DNA of 64,000 nt from Thermococcus bergensis (GTDB lineage Archaea; Methanobacteriota_B; Thermococci; Thermococcales; Thermococcaceae). The position numbers were made by a program, and so were the translations under genes. Within the stretch, counting starts at the first letter, position 1; each line of letters begins with the position of its first letter. Where the stretch lies: NCBI RefSeq assembly GCF_020386975.1, contig NZ_JABFNK010000003.1:186001-250000 (forward strand). Reading direction: 5' to 3'. The notes under the pieces are model-generated. The model was given only the letters and a program-made list of their open reading frames with translations. It did no database searches and was not told the origin of the DNA. This document shows positions 26,108-35,356 of the stretch, piece by piece.

Positions 26108-26843
26108 TTCTCGACCTCCCTACAATCCACCTTAGAACAACGAAGATGCTCAAGCTCAGCAGTACAAGGATAACGGAAATCGGCCTTGAAGCCCTCAACC
26201 CATAGTTGTTAAAGTACTCCATGACCAGAACCTGCGCAGTTTTTGGGTAATATGCAACGATTAGAATCGCACCCACTTCGCTTATTGCCCTTGCCCACGT
26301 CATTATGGCACCGCTCAAGATAGAGGGCATCGCAATGGGAAGCGAAATCGTCAAGAATGCCCTAAGCCTACCCGCCCCTAAGGTTCTTGCCACATGCTCA
26401 AGCTTCTCATCTACCGCCAAAAACCCGTCTCTGGCAGCATTGATTGTGAAAGGCGCAGAGACAAAAAGCATTGCCATTATTATTCCTAAATAGCTATCCA
26501 AAATTTTGTTTGAAAATGTCACAAGAAGCATTATGCCAACAACGGAGTGTGGGATAACTATTGGGACGTCAACAACGGCCTGAACAAAACTCTTCCCCAC
26601 AAAATCCTTCCTTGCGAGTATATAGCCAAGGGGGACTCCAAAAAGGAGAGAAATAAGCATTGTAGCCGTGGAAGTTAGGAGAGAATTTTTAAGGGCTTCC
26701 AAAACAAGGCCATCGTGGAGCGTCTCTACTAGCATCTCCCAGTCCAAAAGCTGCTTCCCTATGATAACGGCTAACGGAAGGAGGATGTACAGAACAAGGA
26801 ACGTGCCGAGCAGAGCGAAGAACCATGTTACGTAATCCCTCAT
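26100..26843 (-). CDS. wtpB: Tungstate/molybdate ABC transporter permease
   Basis: 247 residues with six predicted transmembrane helices. The EAA-type coupling loop reads [20 protein letters not shown], typical of ModB/WtpB permeases. The start follows GAGGTGAGGAT. It is the middle gene of wtpABC; 31 nt separate it from wtpA and it overlaps wtpC by 8 nt, so one transcript is expected. Confidence 0.9.
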   Translation of the reverse strand: MRDYVTWFFALLGTFLVLYILLPLAVIIGKQLLDWEMLVETLHDGLVLEALKNSLLTSTATMLISLLFGVPLGYILARKDFVGKSFVQAVVDVPIVIPHSVVGIMLLVTFSNKILDSYLGIIMAMLFVSAPFTINAARDGFLAVDEKLEHVARTLGAGRLRAFLTISLPIAMPSILSGAIMTWARAISEVGAILIVAYYPKTAQVLVMEYFNNYGLRASRPISVILVLLSLSIFVVLRWIVGRSRNA

Positions 26844-26874
26844 ATCCTCACCTCTGAAGAAAAAGATAAAAAGT

Positions 26875-27981
<1,107 letters not shown>

Positions 27982-28012
27982 TTAAACATTTTGAGTAAAC
28001 AGATGTGTTAAA

Positions 28013-28032
28013 GTTAAGCTAGTTTGCTTAAC
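28013..28032. promoter_or_regulatory. Palindrome GTTAAGC-N6-GCTTAAC upstream of cpgS
   Basis: A perfect 7-bp inverted repeat with a 6-nt spacer sits 10 nt upstream of the TTTTATA box (28043-28049) of the cDPG operon and about 25 nt from the divergent wtpA TATA. This is a good position for an activator or for a repressor of either gene. Confidence 0.5.
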
Positions 28033-28082
28033 TCCAGAAGGATTTTATACCTAAACTAACTTAAACTTCTAAAGGTGAGAGA

Positions 28083-29387
28083 ATGAGAATGGTGCTTATT
28101 GACGGGGAGCACTATCCAGATGTAACTGCATGGGCTATAAAACAGCTCGGAAATGTATGCTGTGCAGTGTTTTTGGGAGGCACGGAAAAGATAGGCGATA
28201 TGAAGTCCTTGGAGAAAAAAATAGGTGTCAAGCTGTATTCTGGTGAGGACTATCTTATTGAGATAGAGCGAGCTATCAAAGAGAACAAAATTGAGGAAGT
28301 CGTTGACCTGAGCGATGAGCCTGTTCTGAACTATGAGGACAGATTTAGAATAGCGGCAGTGCTCTTAAAGAACGGTGTAAAATACAAGGGTGCTGATTTT
28401 GAGTTCTCTCCCAAAAAGATCACCAAAATCAACAAACCGAGTATTACCATATTAGGAACCGGAAAAAGAGTTGGAAAAACAGCGGTAAGTGGTTTTGTTG
28501 CAAGGACTCTAAAACAAATTGCAAAGCCCATAATAGTAACAATGGGCAGGGGAGGGCCAGAAGAACCGGAGATAATTGAGGGAGATAAGATAGAGATAAC
28601 TCCCGAGTTTCTGGTAAAAATTGCGGAGTCAGGTAAGCATGCTGCTTCTGACCATTTTGAAGACGCTTTAACGGCTAGAGTTTTAACTATCGGATGCAGA
28701 AGATGCGGAGGCGGAATGGCAGGCTTCAGCTTTTTTGACATAGTTGACAAGGGAGTAAAGCTTGCGGAAAAGCTTGAAGGAGATATAGTGATACTCGAGG
28801 GAAGCGGCGCAACTTTCCCCGCGGTTAAGGCAGATAAATACATAACCGTCGTTGGTGCAACTCAGAGAATTGAGTTCATAAGGAGCTATTTTGGACCGTT
28901 CAGAGTAGGACTTGCGGACTTAATCGTGGTCACACTTGCCGATATGGTAAGCAAAGAGAAGCTTGAAGAGCTCCAAAGAGTTTTGAGGGAAATAAATCCA
29001 AAAGCTGAAATTCATTTAACGGCCTTTAGGCCAAGACCTTTGGGAGATGTGAGGGGCAAAAAAGCCCTTCTTGTCATGACCGCACCTCCAGAAGGGCTTG
29101 AGAAGGCGGCAAAGCATCTTGAAGAAAACTATGGAGTGGAGATAGTTGGAAAAAGCCCAAACTTAGCAAACAGAGAAAAACTCAGAGAGGACTTGAAACG
29201 CTTTGTTAACTACGATACGGTTGTAGTAGAACTAAAAGCAGCTGCCGTAGACGTGGTTACAAAGGAAGTCCTCCAGCGCGGAAAAGAAATAATTTACCTT
29301 GACAACGAGCCGGTGAATATGGACGGTAAGGACTTGAAGGAAGCGATTCTGAAAATCGGAAGAGAACTCAGAGGGGATGTCAGATGA
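28083..29387 (+). CDS. cpgS: Cyclic 2,3-diphosphoglycerate synthetase
   Basis: 434 residues. The N-terminus MVLIDGEHYPDVTAWAI and the P-loop LGTGKRVGKTAVSG (about residue 122) are characteristic of cPGS, which closes 2,3-diphosphoglycerate to the cyclic anhydride with ATP. In some hyperthermophiles the product is a thermoprotective solute. CRRCGGGMAGFSFFD is a conserved Cys-containing stretch. GGTGA lies 5 nt before ATG 28083. It is followed by the 2-phosphoglycerate kinase gene with ATGA overlap, giving the full two-step pathway from 2-phosphoglycerate. Confidence 0.9.
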   Translation: MRMVLIDGEHYPDVTAWAIKQLGNVCCAVFLGGTEKIGDMKSLEKKIGVKLYSGEDYLIEIERAIKENKIEEVVDLSDEPVLNYEDRFRIAAVLLKNGVKYKGADFEFSPKKITKINKPSITILGTGKRVGKTAVSGFVARTLKQIAKPIIVTMGRGGPEEPEIIEGDKIEITPEFLVKIAESGKHAASDHFEDALTARVLTIGCRRCGGGMAGFSFFDIVDKGVKLAEKLEGDIVILEGSGATFPAVKADKYITVVGATQRIEFIRSYFGPFRVGLADLIVVTLADMVSKEKLEELQRVLREINPKAEIHLTAFRPRPLGDVRGKKALLVMTAPPEGLEKAAKHLEENYGVEIVGKSPNLANREKLREDLKRFVNYDTVVVELKAAAVDVVTKEVLQRGKEIIYLDNEPVNMDGKDLKEAILKIGRELRGDVR

Positions 29388-30283
29388 TAATCGTCGTTGA
29401 CCCTGAGAAAAACACCAAGCTGCCCTTTTCAAGAGGCATCCTGACAAGGTCAATAACCTCAGCTGGTGTTGACGTTGGAGTTGCCTACTCAATAGCTGCG
29501 GAGATAGTAAAGGAACTCGAGAGAAAAAAGACAAAGATCATTACCAAAGAGGACATCCGAAAGATGACCTATAAGAAGCTCCTGGATCATGGACTGAAAG
29601 ATGCCGCTAGGAAGTATCTTTTCTGGCATGAGCTTAGAAGGCTGAAGTATCCAATGATAATTCTCCTTGGAGGAGCAACGGGAGTTGGAAAGTCCACGCT
29701 GGCCACGGAGTTAGCCTTTAGACTTGGGATAAGGACTGTAATAGGAACTGACACCGTTAGAGAGGTAATGAGGAAGATAATAAGCAAAGACCTCTTGCCA
29801 TCAATTCATACATCATCGTTTCTGGCATGGAAAGAGCTAAGAAATTTGCCAAAGGGAGTGGACCCCCTCCTATACGGGTTTGAGAACCAAGTGAGGTACG
29901 TAACAGTGGGAATTAACGCCGTTGTAGAGCGTTCTTATAGAGAGGGTTTCAACACGATAATAGAAGGAATCCACCTTGTTCCGGGTTATGTAAGCCTGAA
30001 CGACAGAAGCTTTATGTATCTCATAACTGTAAAAAACCTTGAGGCACTTGAAGCAAGGTTCTATGAAAGGGCCCGTTACAGCCTCAGGCCGGCAGAATAC
30101 TACGTAAAAAACATAGACAACATAATGCGCATCCAAGAGTATTTAATCGAAAAAGCAAAAGAACATGGAATTCCAATTATAGAGAACGTCGAGCTCGAAC
30201 AGTCTGTAAATGCAATAATGAACAATCTCATGGAAGAGATACCAAAACGGCTTAAAGAAAGAGGTATTGAACTCTCAGTTTGA
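29384..30283 (+). CDS. pgk2: 2-phosphoglycerate kinase
   Basis: 299 residues. It phosphorylates 2-phosphoglycerate to 2,3-diphosphoglycerate, the substrate of the cPGS encoded just upstream. It has an N-terminal ATP-cone-like region (LTRSITSAGVDVGVAYSIA) and a P-loop kinase domain with GGATGVGKSTLATEL (about 98-112). IGTDTVREVMR and EGIHLVPG follow as in the family. It overlaps cpgS by 4 nt, so the two proteins are translationally coupled. Confidence 0.9.
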   Translation: MIIVVDPEKNTKLPFSRGILTRSITSAGVDVGVAYSIAAEIVKELERKKTKIITKEDIRKMTYKKLLDHGLKDAARKYLFWHELRRLKYPMIILLGGATGVGKSTLATELAFRLGIRTVIGTDTVREVMRKIISKDLLPSIHTSSFLAWKELRNLPKGVDPLLYGFENQVRYVTVGINAVVERSYREGFNTIIEGIHLVPGYVSLNDRSFMYLITVKNLEALEARFYERARYSLRPAEYYVKNIDNIMRIQEYLIEKAKEHGIPIIENVELEQSVNAIMNNLMEEIPKRLKERGIELSV

Positions 30284-30343
30284 GGACAAAACTCTTTTAT
30301 CTTTTGAGTCCAACTAATGTTGAGAGCTTTTGCGGTGATTCCA

Positions 30344-30754
30344 ATGGATGAAAATGCACCTATTAAAGTTTATATGACAAAGAAACTCATAGGGGTGGGA
30401 CCTGAGGATAGTGTCCAAGAGGCGTGCAAGGTAATGGTAGAGTTTGACATCGGCTCTCTGGTGGTTATTGATGAAAACGACAGCGTAGTGGGCTTCTTTA
30501 CAAAAAGCGATGTTATAAGAAGGGTAATCGTTCCCGGTCTGCCCTACACAACACCCGTGAAGGAGATTATGACAAAAGACCTCATTACCGTAGACACGAA
30601 CACACCGCTAAAGGAAGTGCTGAAGATTATGGCTGCAAAGAGGATAAAACACATACTGATCAGAGAAGAAGGAAAAGTAGTGGGGATTTTTACGCTGAGC
30701 GATCTGCTTGAGGCAAGCAGAAGAAAGCTCGAAACGTCGATAGCGGCAGAGTGA
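30344..30754 (+). CDS. CBS-domain protein
   Basis: 136 residues forming two CBS motifs: VYMTKKLIGVGPEDSVQEA with SLVVIDENDSVVGFFT, and EIMTKDLITVDTNTPLKEV with HILIREEGKVVGIFT. Such small CBS-pair proteins bind adenosyl nucleotides and regulate partners. GGTGATT lies just before ATG 30344, which is preferred over TTG/ATG codons at 30317. It is probably co-transcribed with the phosphoesterase gene that starts at its stop codon. The partner is unknown. Confidence 0.85.
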   Translation: MDENAPIKVYMTKKLIGVGPEDSVQEACKVMVEFDIGSLVVIDENDSVVGFFTKSDVIRRVIVPGLPYTTPVKEIMTKDLITVDTNTPLKEVLKIMAAKRIKHILIREEGKVVGIFTLSDLLEASRRKLETSIAAE

Positions 30755-30759
30755 TGGAA

Positions 30760-32271
30760 ATGAAAATAGCTCACATAAGCGACACCCACATAACCAGCGG
30801 TGAAGCCTACAAGAGGTACGCCTACGATTTAATAGCCAACGAAATCAACACGCTCGACTATGATATAGTTGTTCACACGGGGGACGTGACAAATGAAGGG
30901 TTGAAAGAAGAATACGAGAGAGCAAGCTATGAGTTGAAAAAAATCCAGAAGCCCCTAATAGTTGTTCCCGGAAACCATGATGCAAGAAACGTCGGCTATG
31001 AGCTATTTGAGAAGTATATAGGGCCGCTAAATGGCGTTTATGAGAAGGACGACCTCGTCATTATATGGGTTGATTCCACGATACCGGACCTAAGCGATGG
31101 AAGGATAGGCGGATACAAGTTCCAGTGGCTTAAAGAAAAGCTGGAGGAGTATTCCCACAAAAAGTTCAAGATTGTTGCCTCCCACCACCATTTAGTCCCT
31201 CTACCAGACACGGGGAGGGAAAGGAACGTCTTGTTCAATGCTGGAGATGTTTTAGACTTGCTTTTAAAGCATGAAGTCAACCTCTATATCTGCGGCCACA
31301 AACACGTACCCAACATCTACAAAGTTGAAGGGCTCATAGTGGCAAACGCTGGTTGCACCTCCTGCAGAAAGACCAGAAAAGGCGACGTAAACAGCTACAA
31401 CATAATTAAAATCAAGGAAGATGGAAAAATCTCGGTAAGCATAAAGCGAGTGACGGGAGAAATCGCAAGAAGGGAATTCAAAATCAAAAAGCAGAGGATT
31501 TTCGTTCCAAAGAAAAGAAGGCTGCTAAGAATCGTCCAGATGAGCGAGAGTAATGTATCAGACAGGGTTTATTTCAGGGAGAGAATTTTGAAAAACGCAA
31601 TTAAAGCCATCAACGAAAAATATAAGCCCGACTTAGTTATCCACTGCGGAGACGTGGTAGATGTTGGAACAGAGCGTTATTATGCAAAGGCCTACGAGTT
31701 CTGGGAAAAAATTAAGCCGGAGAAGATTATAGTGCCGGGCCACAACGACATCACTTACCTCGGCTACGAGCTCTTCAGAGAATATTTTGGAGAACCAAAA
31801 ATTCTGGAAATGGACAGTTTTGCCTTCATCCCGATAATCTCAGCCCAATATGAGACTCCTATAGGTGTGGTTGGAAGAATAGGTCAGAAGATTTTGAAGC
31901 AGCATCTGAGAGAGCACGAAGATAAGTTTAAGGTTGTTGTAATGCACCACAATATAATTCCGATACCCAGAAGCAGAGAGATAGGATTTCTGGAAGATGG
32001 TGGCAACGTTTTGAAAATACTGACAGAAGAAAAGGCAGAGTTAGTTTTAACCGGTCACGGTGGCAATACGCTTGGAATAAAAGTTGAGGAAACTCCAATA
32101 ATAAACGCAGGCTCGATAAGCTGGGAGCTCCATAGAAACCCATTTGGAAACTCCTTCAACTTAATAGACATCTATGAAGACATGATAGCGGCATTTGAAA
32201 TACAGGCGACTTGGGGCTCAAGAAAACTTCTCGGGATATGGAAAATAAAAACAAAAGTGCCGTGGGCTTAG
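30760..32271 (+). CDS. Tandem calcineurin-like metallophosphoesterase
   Basis: About 503 residues comprising two phosphoesterase domains. The first is complete: SDTHI, GDVTNEG, GNHD, SHHHLVP and CGHKHVPN, the metal-binding set. The second (from about residue 265) retains HCGDVVDVG, PGHND, MHHNIIP and TGHGG, but its first motif is SESN instead of DxH, so one metal site may be incomplete. It may hydrolyse a phosphomonoester or phosphodiester in the cytoplasm. The substrate is unknown. ATG 30754 is an alternative start. The 3' end overlaps a convergent gene by 4 nt. Confidence 0.8.
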   Translation: MKIAHISDTHITSGEAYKRYAYDLIANEINTLDYDIVVHTGDVTNEGLKEEYERASYELKKIQKPLIVVPGNHDARNVGYELFEKYIGPLNGVYEKDDLVIIWVDSTIPDLSDGRIGGYKFQWLKEKLEEYSHKKFKIVASHHHLVPLPDTGRERNVLFNAGDVLDLLLKHEVNLYICGHKHVPNIYKVEGLIVANAGCTSCRKTRKGDVNSYNIIKIKEDGKISVSIKRVTGEIARREFKIKKQRIFVPKKRRLLRIVQMSESNVSDRVYFRERILKNAIKAINEKYKPDLVIHCGDVVDVGTERYYAKAYEFWEKIKPEKIIVPGHNDITYLGYELFREYFGEPKILEMDSFAFIPIISAQYETPIGVVGRIGQKILKQHLREHEDKFKVVVMHHNIIPIPRSREIGFLEDGGNVLKILTEEKAELVLTGHGGNTLGIKVEETPIINAGSISWELHRNPFGNSFNLIDIYEDMIAAFEIQATWGSRKLLGIWKIKTKVPWA

Positions 32272-32738
32272 CCGAAGAAGGCACCCATCATGTCCATCTG
32301 CTCTTCAGAGAAGCCCTTAACTTTGAACTCGGGCATTTTGGCAATAAGCTCTTTGTATTTTTTCTCGTCTATTTTTTTAACATCACTACCTTTCACATGA
32401 AACGCCCTTATTGTATCTTCTGACCTATAAGCAACAAGGAATTCCTCACTCTCTATGTTTTCGAAGTTCACGAATATGGCATTTCCACCGGTGTAGGGCT
32501 TCTTACACTTGAAGGGGAAGCTCGCAGAGTTCAACATTGCATCTCCAAGGGCAAAGTTAGCCTTTTTACCGTTTATTTCAGTCCAAAACGGCTTTCCCTC
32601 AAAGTCCCCTTCAACAACTACGAGAGTCTTCTGTCCATCAAACTCTATAACCGGTGCGCCCTTCTTTTCAAGTATGTCAAAGAGCTCCTCGATTGTTTCG
32701 GCATCCTTCAAACTTGCAACAAATCCTTCAACTTTCAT
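32268..32738 (-). CDS. Conserved hypothetical protein (156 aa)
   Basis: A soluble alpha/beta protein. Sequence features: DGQKTLVVVEGDFEGKPF, ASFPFKCKKPYTGGNAIFV, and a C-terminus rich in Met and Phe (EEQMDMMGAFFG). GGAGG lies 8 nt before ATG 32738, so the start is clear. Family not recognised. Its 3' end overlaps the tandem phosphoesterase gene by 4 nt. Confidence 0.7.
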   Translation of the reverse strand: MKVEGFVASLKDAETIEELFDILEKKGAPVIEFDGQKTLVVVEGDFEGKPFWTEINGKKANFALGDAMLNSASFPFKCKKPYTGGNAIFVNFENIESEEFLVAYRSEDTIRAFHVKGSDVKKIDEKKYKELIAKMPEFKVKGFSEEQMDMMGAFFG

Positions 32739-32778
32739 TTCAAATCCTCCATTTCTCCTTTCAAAAAGGAGTTTATAA

Positions 32779-33375
32779 CTATTCCTCTTCTTCTATGAAC
32801 TCTCCTTCCTCCCCTTTTTCATTGGAAAGCTCCCTCAGGCGATCAATTCCTGAACCTACAGCTATTAATATGTCCCCCTCTTCGATTTTCTCGTCCTTGG
32901 AGGGGTTATAAATGTATTTCCCTCCCCGCTTTATCGCTATCACTCTCACACCCACTTTAGTCGGAAGCTTGAGCTGTTTGAGGGATTGTCCTATTAGTAT
33001 TGATCCCCTGTTAACCTTTATGCGCCCTATTTCTTCATCAACATCGTGCATTATTTTCCTTATTATGGGGTGTGGCTCAACGTCCCTGAGAACAAGATCG
33101 GCTATTTCATAGGCAGAATCGCTTATCTGCTCGTTTATTGTGGCCATCTCAATTATACTTAAGAGTGTCTCGGGATTTTCTTCATGCTTAGCGGCCCTCA
33201 AAGCAAGCTTTTTCACCTTTAACGTAAGCTCGTCCATTTTTTCTTCTAGGATATAAACCTCATCAGCTATGTCCTCGCTGTCGTACATGACGGCGGAAAA
33301 AGCAAGGTCAACCATTAGCGAAGAGAGGTTTTTCATCTCTATTAAACAGCCTCTTATCTCCTCAAGCTCTTTCAT
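32779..33375 (-). CDS. PhoU-like plus TrkA-C (RCK_C) domain protein
   Basis: 198 residues. The N-terminal half is a PhoU-type helical bundle (LEEKMDELTLKVKKLALRAA). The C-terminal half has the RCK-C beta fold (LPTKVGVRVIAIKRGGKYIY, EEGDILIAVG), which binds small ligands. This architecture is typical of archaeal regulators beside ion channels or transporters. ATG 33375 is chosen since GGTGG lies 5 nt before it. It overlaps the stop of the next PhoU/TrkA-C gene by 14 nt, so they are co-translated. Confidence 0.82.
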   Translation of the reverse strand: MKELEEIRGCLIEMKNLSSLMVDLAFSAVMYDSEDIADEVYILEEKMDELTLKVKKLALRAAKHEENPETLLSIIEMATINEQISDSAYEIADLVLRDVEPHPIIRKIMHDVDEEIGRIKVNRGSILIGQSLKQLKLPTKVGVRVIAIKRGGKYIYNPSKDEKIEEGDILIAVGSGIDRLRELSNEKGEEGEFIEEEE

Positions 33376-33979
33376 CGCCAACCACCCTAATAACTCCCCT
33401 CGCAATCTCTTTGAGGTGCTCAACCGACGTATGCGTTCCCCTCCCTATCAAAATGTCCCCGGGCTTTATCTTGAAGTCCTTGTCGGGAGCAAAAATCCAC
33501 CTTTTGCCTCTCTTTACCGCTATTACCCAGACACCGGTGTTGGTGGCAAGATTAAGTTCTCCGAGTGTTTTTCCAACAATAACAGAATCCCCGGAGACAG
33601 GGATTTTTGCTATTACTTCCTCGCTTTCCATAATCGCCTCAGTAATCACCGGATGAAGCTCAACACCCTCAAGAACCATCTTTGCCAGGTCTCCAGCAGC
33701 GTTTGAGATGTCTTCTATTGAATTCGCCATCTGCAGGACGGAGGTTATCTGCTCGGCCTCTCTTGGGTTCCTAGCCGCTAAAACTGCATGCGTCATGAGG
33801 TGGTAATTAAGGAGATCCATTCTCTCCTCGAGGTCAAGCACTTCCTCAGCTATTTCTCTATCTTTAAAGAGAATTGCGGTATAAGCGAGATCAATCATGA
33901 GCTCAACAATATTTTTCATTTCTATGAAAATTTCCTTAACACTTTTAGGCTTATACTCAAACTCCTCAAACTCTTCCAT
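33362..33979 (-). CDS. PhoU-like plus TrkA-C (RCK_C) domain protein (paralogue)
   Basis: 205 residues, the same architecture as its downstream neighbour (EERMDLLNYHLMTHAVLAAR; NTGVWVIAVKRGKRWIF; KPGDILIGRGT). The two may form a heteromeric sensor that gates the adjacent MgtE-like transporter. GGAGGATAAGAG precedes ATG 33979. It lies 56 nt after the transporter gene on the same strand, so one operon is likely. Confidence 0.82.
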   Translation of the reverse strand: MEEFEEFEYKPKSVKEIFIEMKNIVELMIDLAYTAILFKDREIAEEVLDLEERMDLLNYHLMTHAVLAARNPREAEQITSVLQMANSIEDISNAAGDLAKMVLEGVELHPVITEAIMESEEVIAKIPVSGDSVIVGKTLGELNLATNTGVWVIAVKRGKRWIFAPDKDFKIKPGDILIGRGTHTSVEHLKEIARGVIRVVGDERA

Positions 33980-34035
33980 CCTCTTATCCTCCCGTTTTTA
34001 TCTCATATCCCCTTTCTTTTAAGGTTTTCTCAAAC

Positions 34036-35220
34036 TTAAACAATCAAATAAGCAACTCCTACAGTGAATAGAGTTGAAAATATATCCGCTAAAGTCGTTA
34101 TAGTTGGAACAGTGGCATTATCCGGATCCAACCCAAGCCTATCAAAGATTATTGCAAAGAAGTACCCTATAAACATGTTAAACAAGACCAAGAATGGATA
34201 AAGAATGATAAACGGGAAAACCAACCCCACATTCTTCCCCAAGCTCACCTTTACAACCCCTATTGCCACTACGTTCATCAAAATCGCGATGAAAAAGCTT
34301 GTCACAAAGTATACGAAAATGTCCAAGAGAGAATCTCTGTTAAGAACACTCTCGATTTCTCCAAGGTGAAGCTTCGTTGAAGTTTTTGCCCCAATAATGG
34401 ATCCATAACTCCCGGCAGTACCAAGAATTGCGGGATACATAACACTGAACACCACTGATGCGTAGATAACCTCACTGTAAGATTCGAGTAGCCCTCCCGA
34501 AATGCTTGAGAAAAGTGCTAAAACCCCAATAATCCCCAGAATTTCCCCAACCATGCGCTTTTCTTCACTTTCAAATTTTGTTCTGAAACCCATAACCAGC
34601 AAAAGAAAAACTGCCAGAAGCACTAGAATATCAAAAAGACGCGGGAGATCTTCATGGAGAAGAATAAAGAGTACCAAAAAAGGTATCGTAACAAGATCAC
34701 CAGCAGAAGTTACCAGCGGAGCTGCAACAGTATCGGGGTCAATACCTCTCTTAAAAGGTAATACCGTGGCAATAGCAGTAGCATAACCCATTATCAAGCT
34801 AACAAAAATTGTAGAAGTCAGCACGATTAAAAGAACAATTACTCCTGATGCAACATTTCCTACCTTAATGACTCCCACAATCCAGAGCACGATAACAGGG
34901 AGCACTGACAGAAGAATACCCAAGAAGATGTTTTTTACAACATTTTTATCTCTTAGCTTTGGCTCCATCTCACCAAGGTGGAGCATGGTAGTAAAACGAG
35001 AAGCCATTGCACCGAAAATGTTGCCCCTCAATCCCATAAGACCCGGGAGAATTACAAATATAACCGGATAGCTCAGCATAATCTTTTCAAAAAACCTACC
35101 CAAGAATGCTCCAGCAAAGAAGTCCAGAATAAGACAAACTATTAGCGCCGGAAGTGCTATCAATGCCTCTCTGAACTTCTCTGAAAGCTCCCTCCAGAGC
35201 ACTACTTGGAGGTTTTTCAT
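34036..35220 (-). CDS. MgtE/SLC41-like divalent-cation transporter
   Basis: 394 residues, about ten transmembrane helices arranged as two MgtE-type integral domains. Signature pieces: LPGLMGLRGNIFGAMASR with DPDTVAAPLVTSAGDLVTIP, and GTAGSYGSIIGAKTSTK with DPDNATVPTITTLADIF. The cytosolic CBS/N domains of bacterial MgtE are missing, as in SLC41-type proteins. It probably transports Mg2+ or a related ion. The two PhoU/TrkA-C proteins downstream probably control it. The TATA-like TTTTTATATAA is near 35290-35300, giving a leader of about 50 nt. Confidence 0.82.
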   Translation of the reverse strand: MKNLQVVLWRELSEKFREALIALPALIVCLILDFFAGAFLGRFFEKIMLSYPVIFVILPGLMGLRGNIFGAMASRFTTMLHLGEMEPKLRDKNVVKNIFLGILLSVLPVIVLWIVGVIKVGNVASGVIVLLIVLTSTIFVSLIMGYATAIATVLPFKRGIDPDTVAAPLVTSAGDLVTIPFLVLFILLHEDLPRLFDILVLLAVFLLLVMGFRTKFESEEKRMVGEILGIIGVLALFSSISGGLLESYSEVIYASVVFSVMYPAILGTAGSYGSIIGAKTSTKLHLGEIESVLNRDSLLDIFVYFVTSFFIAILMNVVAIGVVKVSLGKNVGLVFPFIILYPFLVLFNMFIGYFFAIIFDRLGLDPDNATVPTITTLADIFSTLFTVGVAYLIV

Positions 35221-35356
35221 ATTCCTCCCCCCTCATTTCTGCTCCCTCCATGCTATTTTCTCCTACCTTACCGAGTAAATCTTCAAAAATTATATAAAAA
35301 GATTTTGGTGACCCCAGCTAAAGAAAAAAGAATGGAGATAGGATTTCTCGCATATG

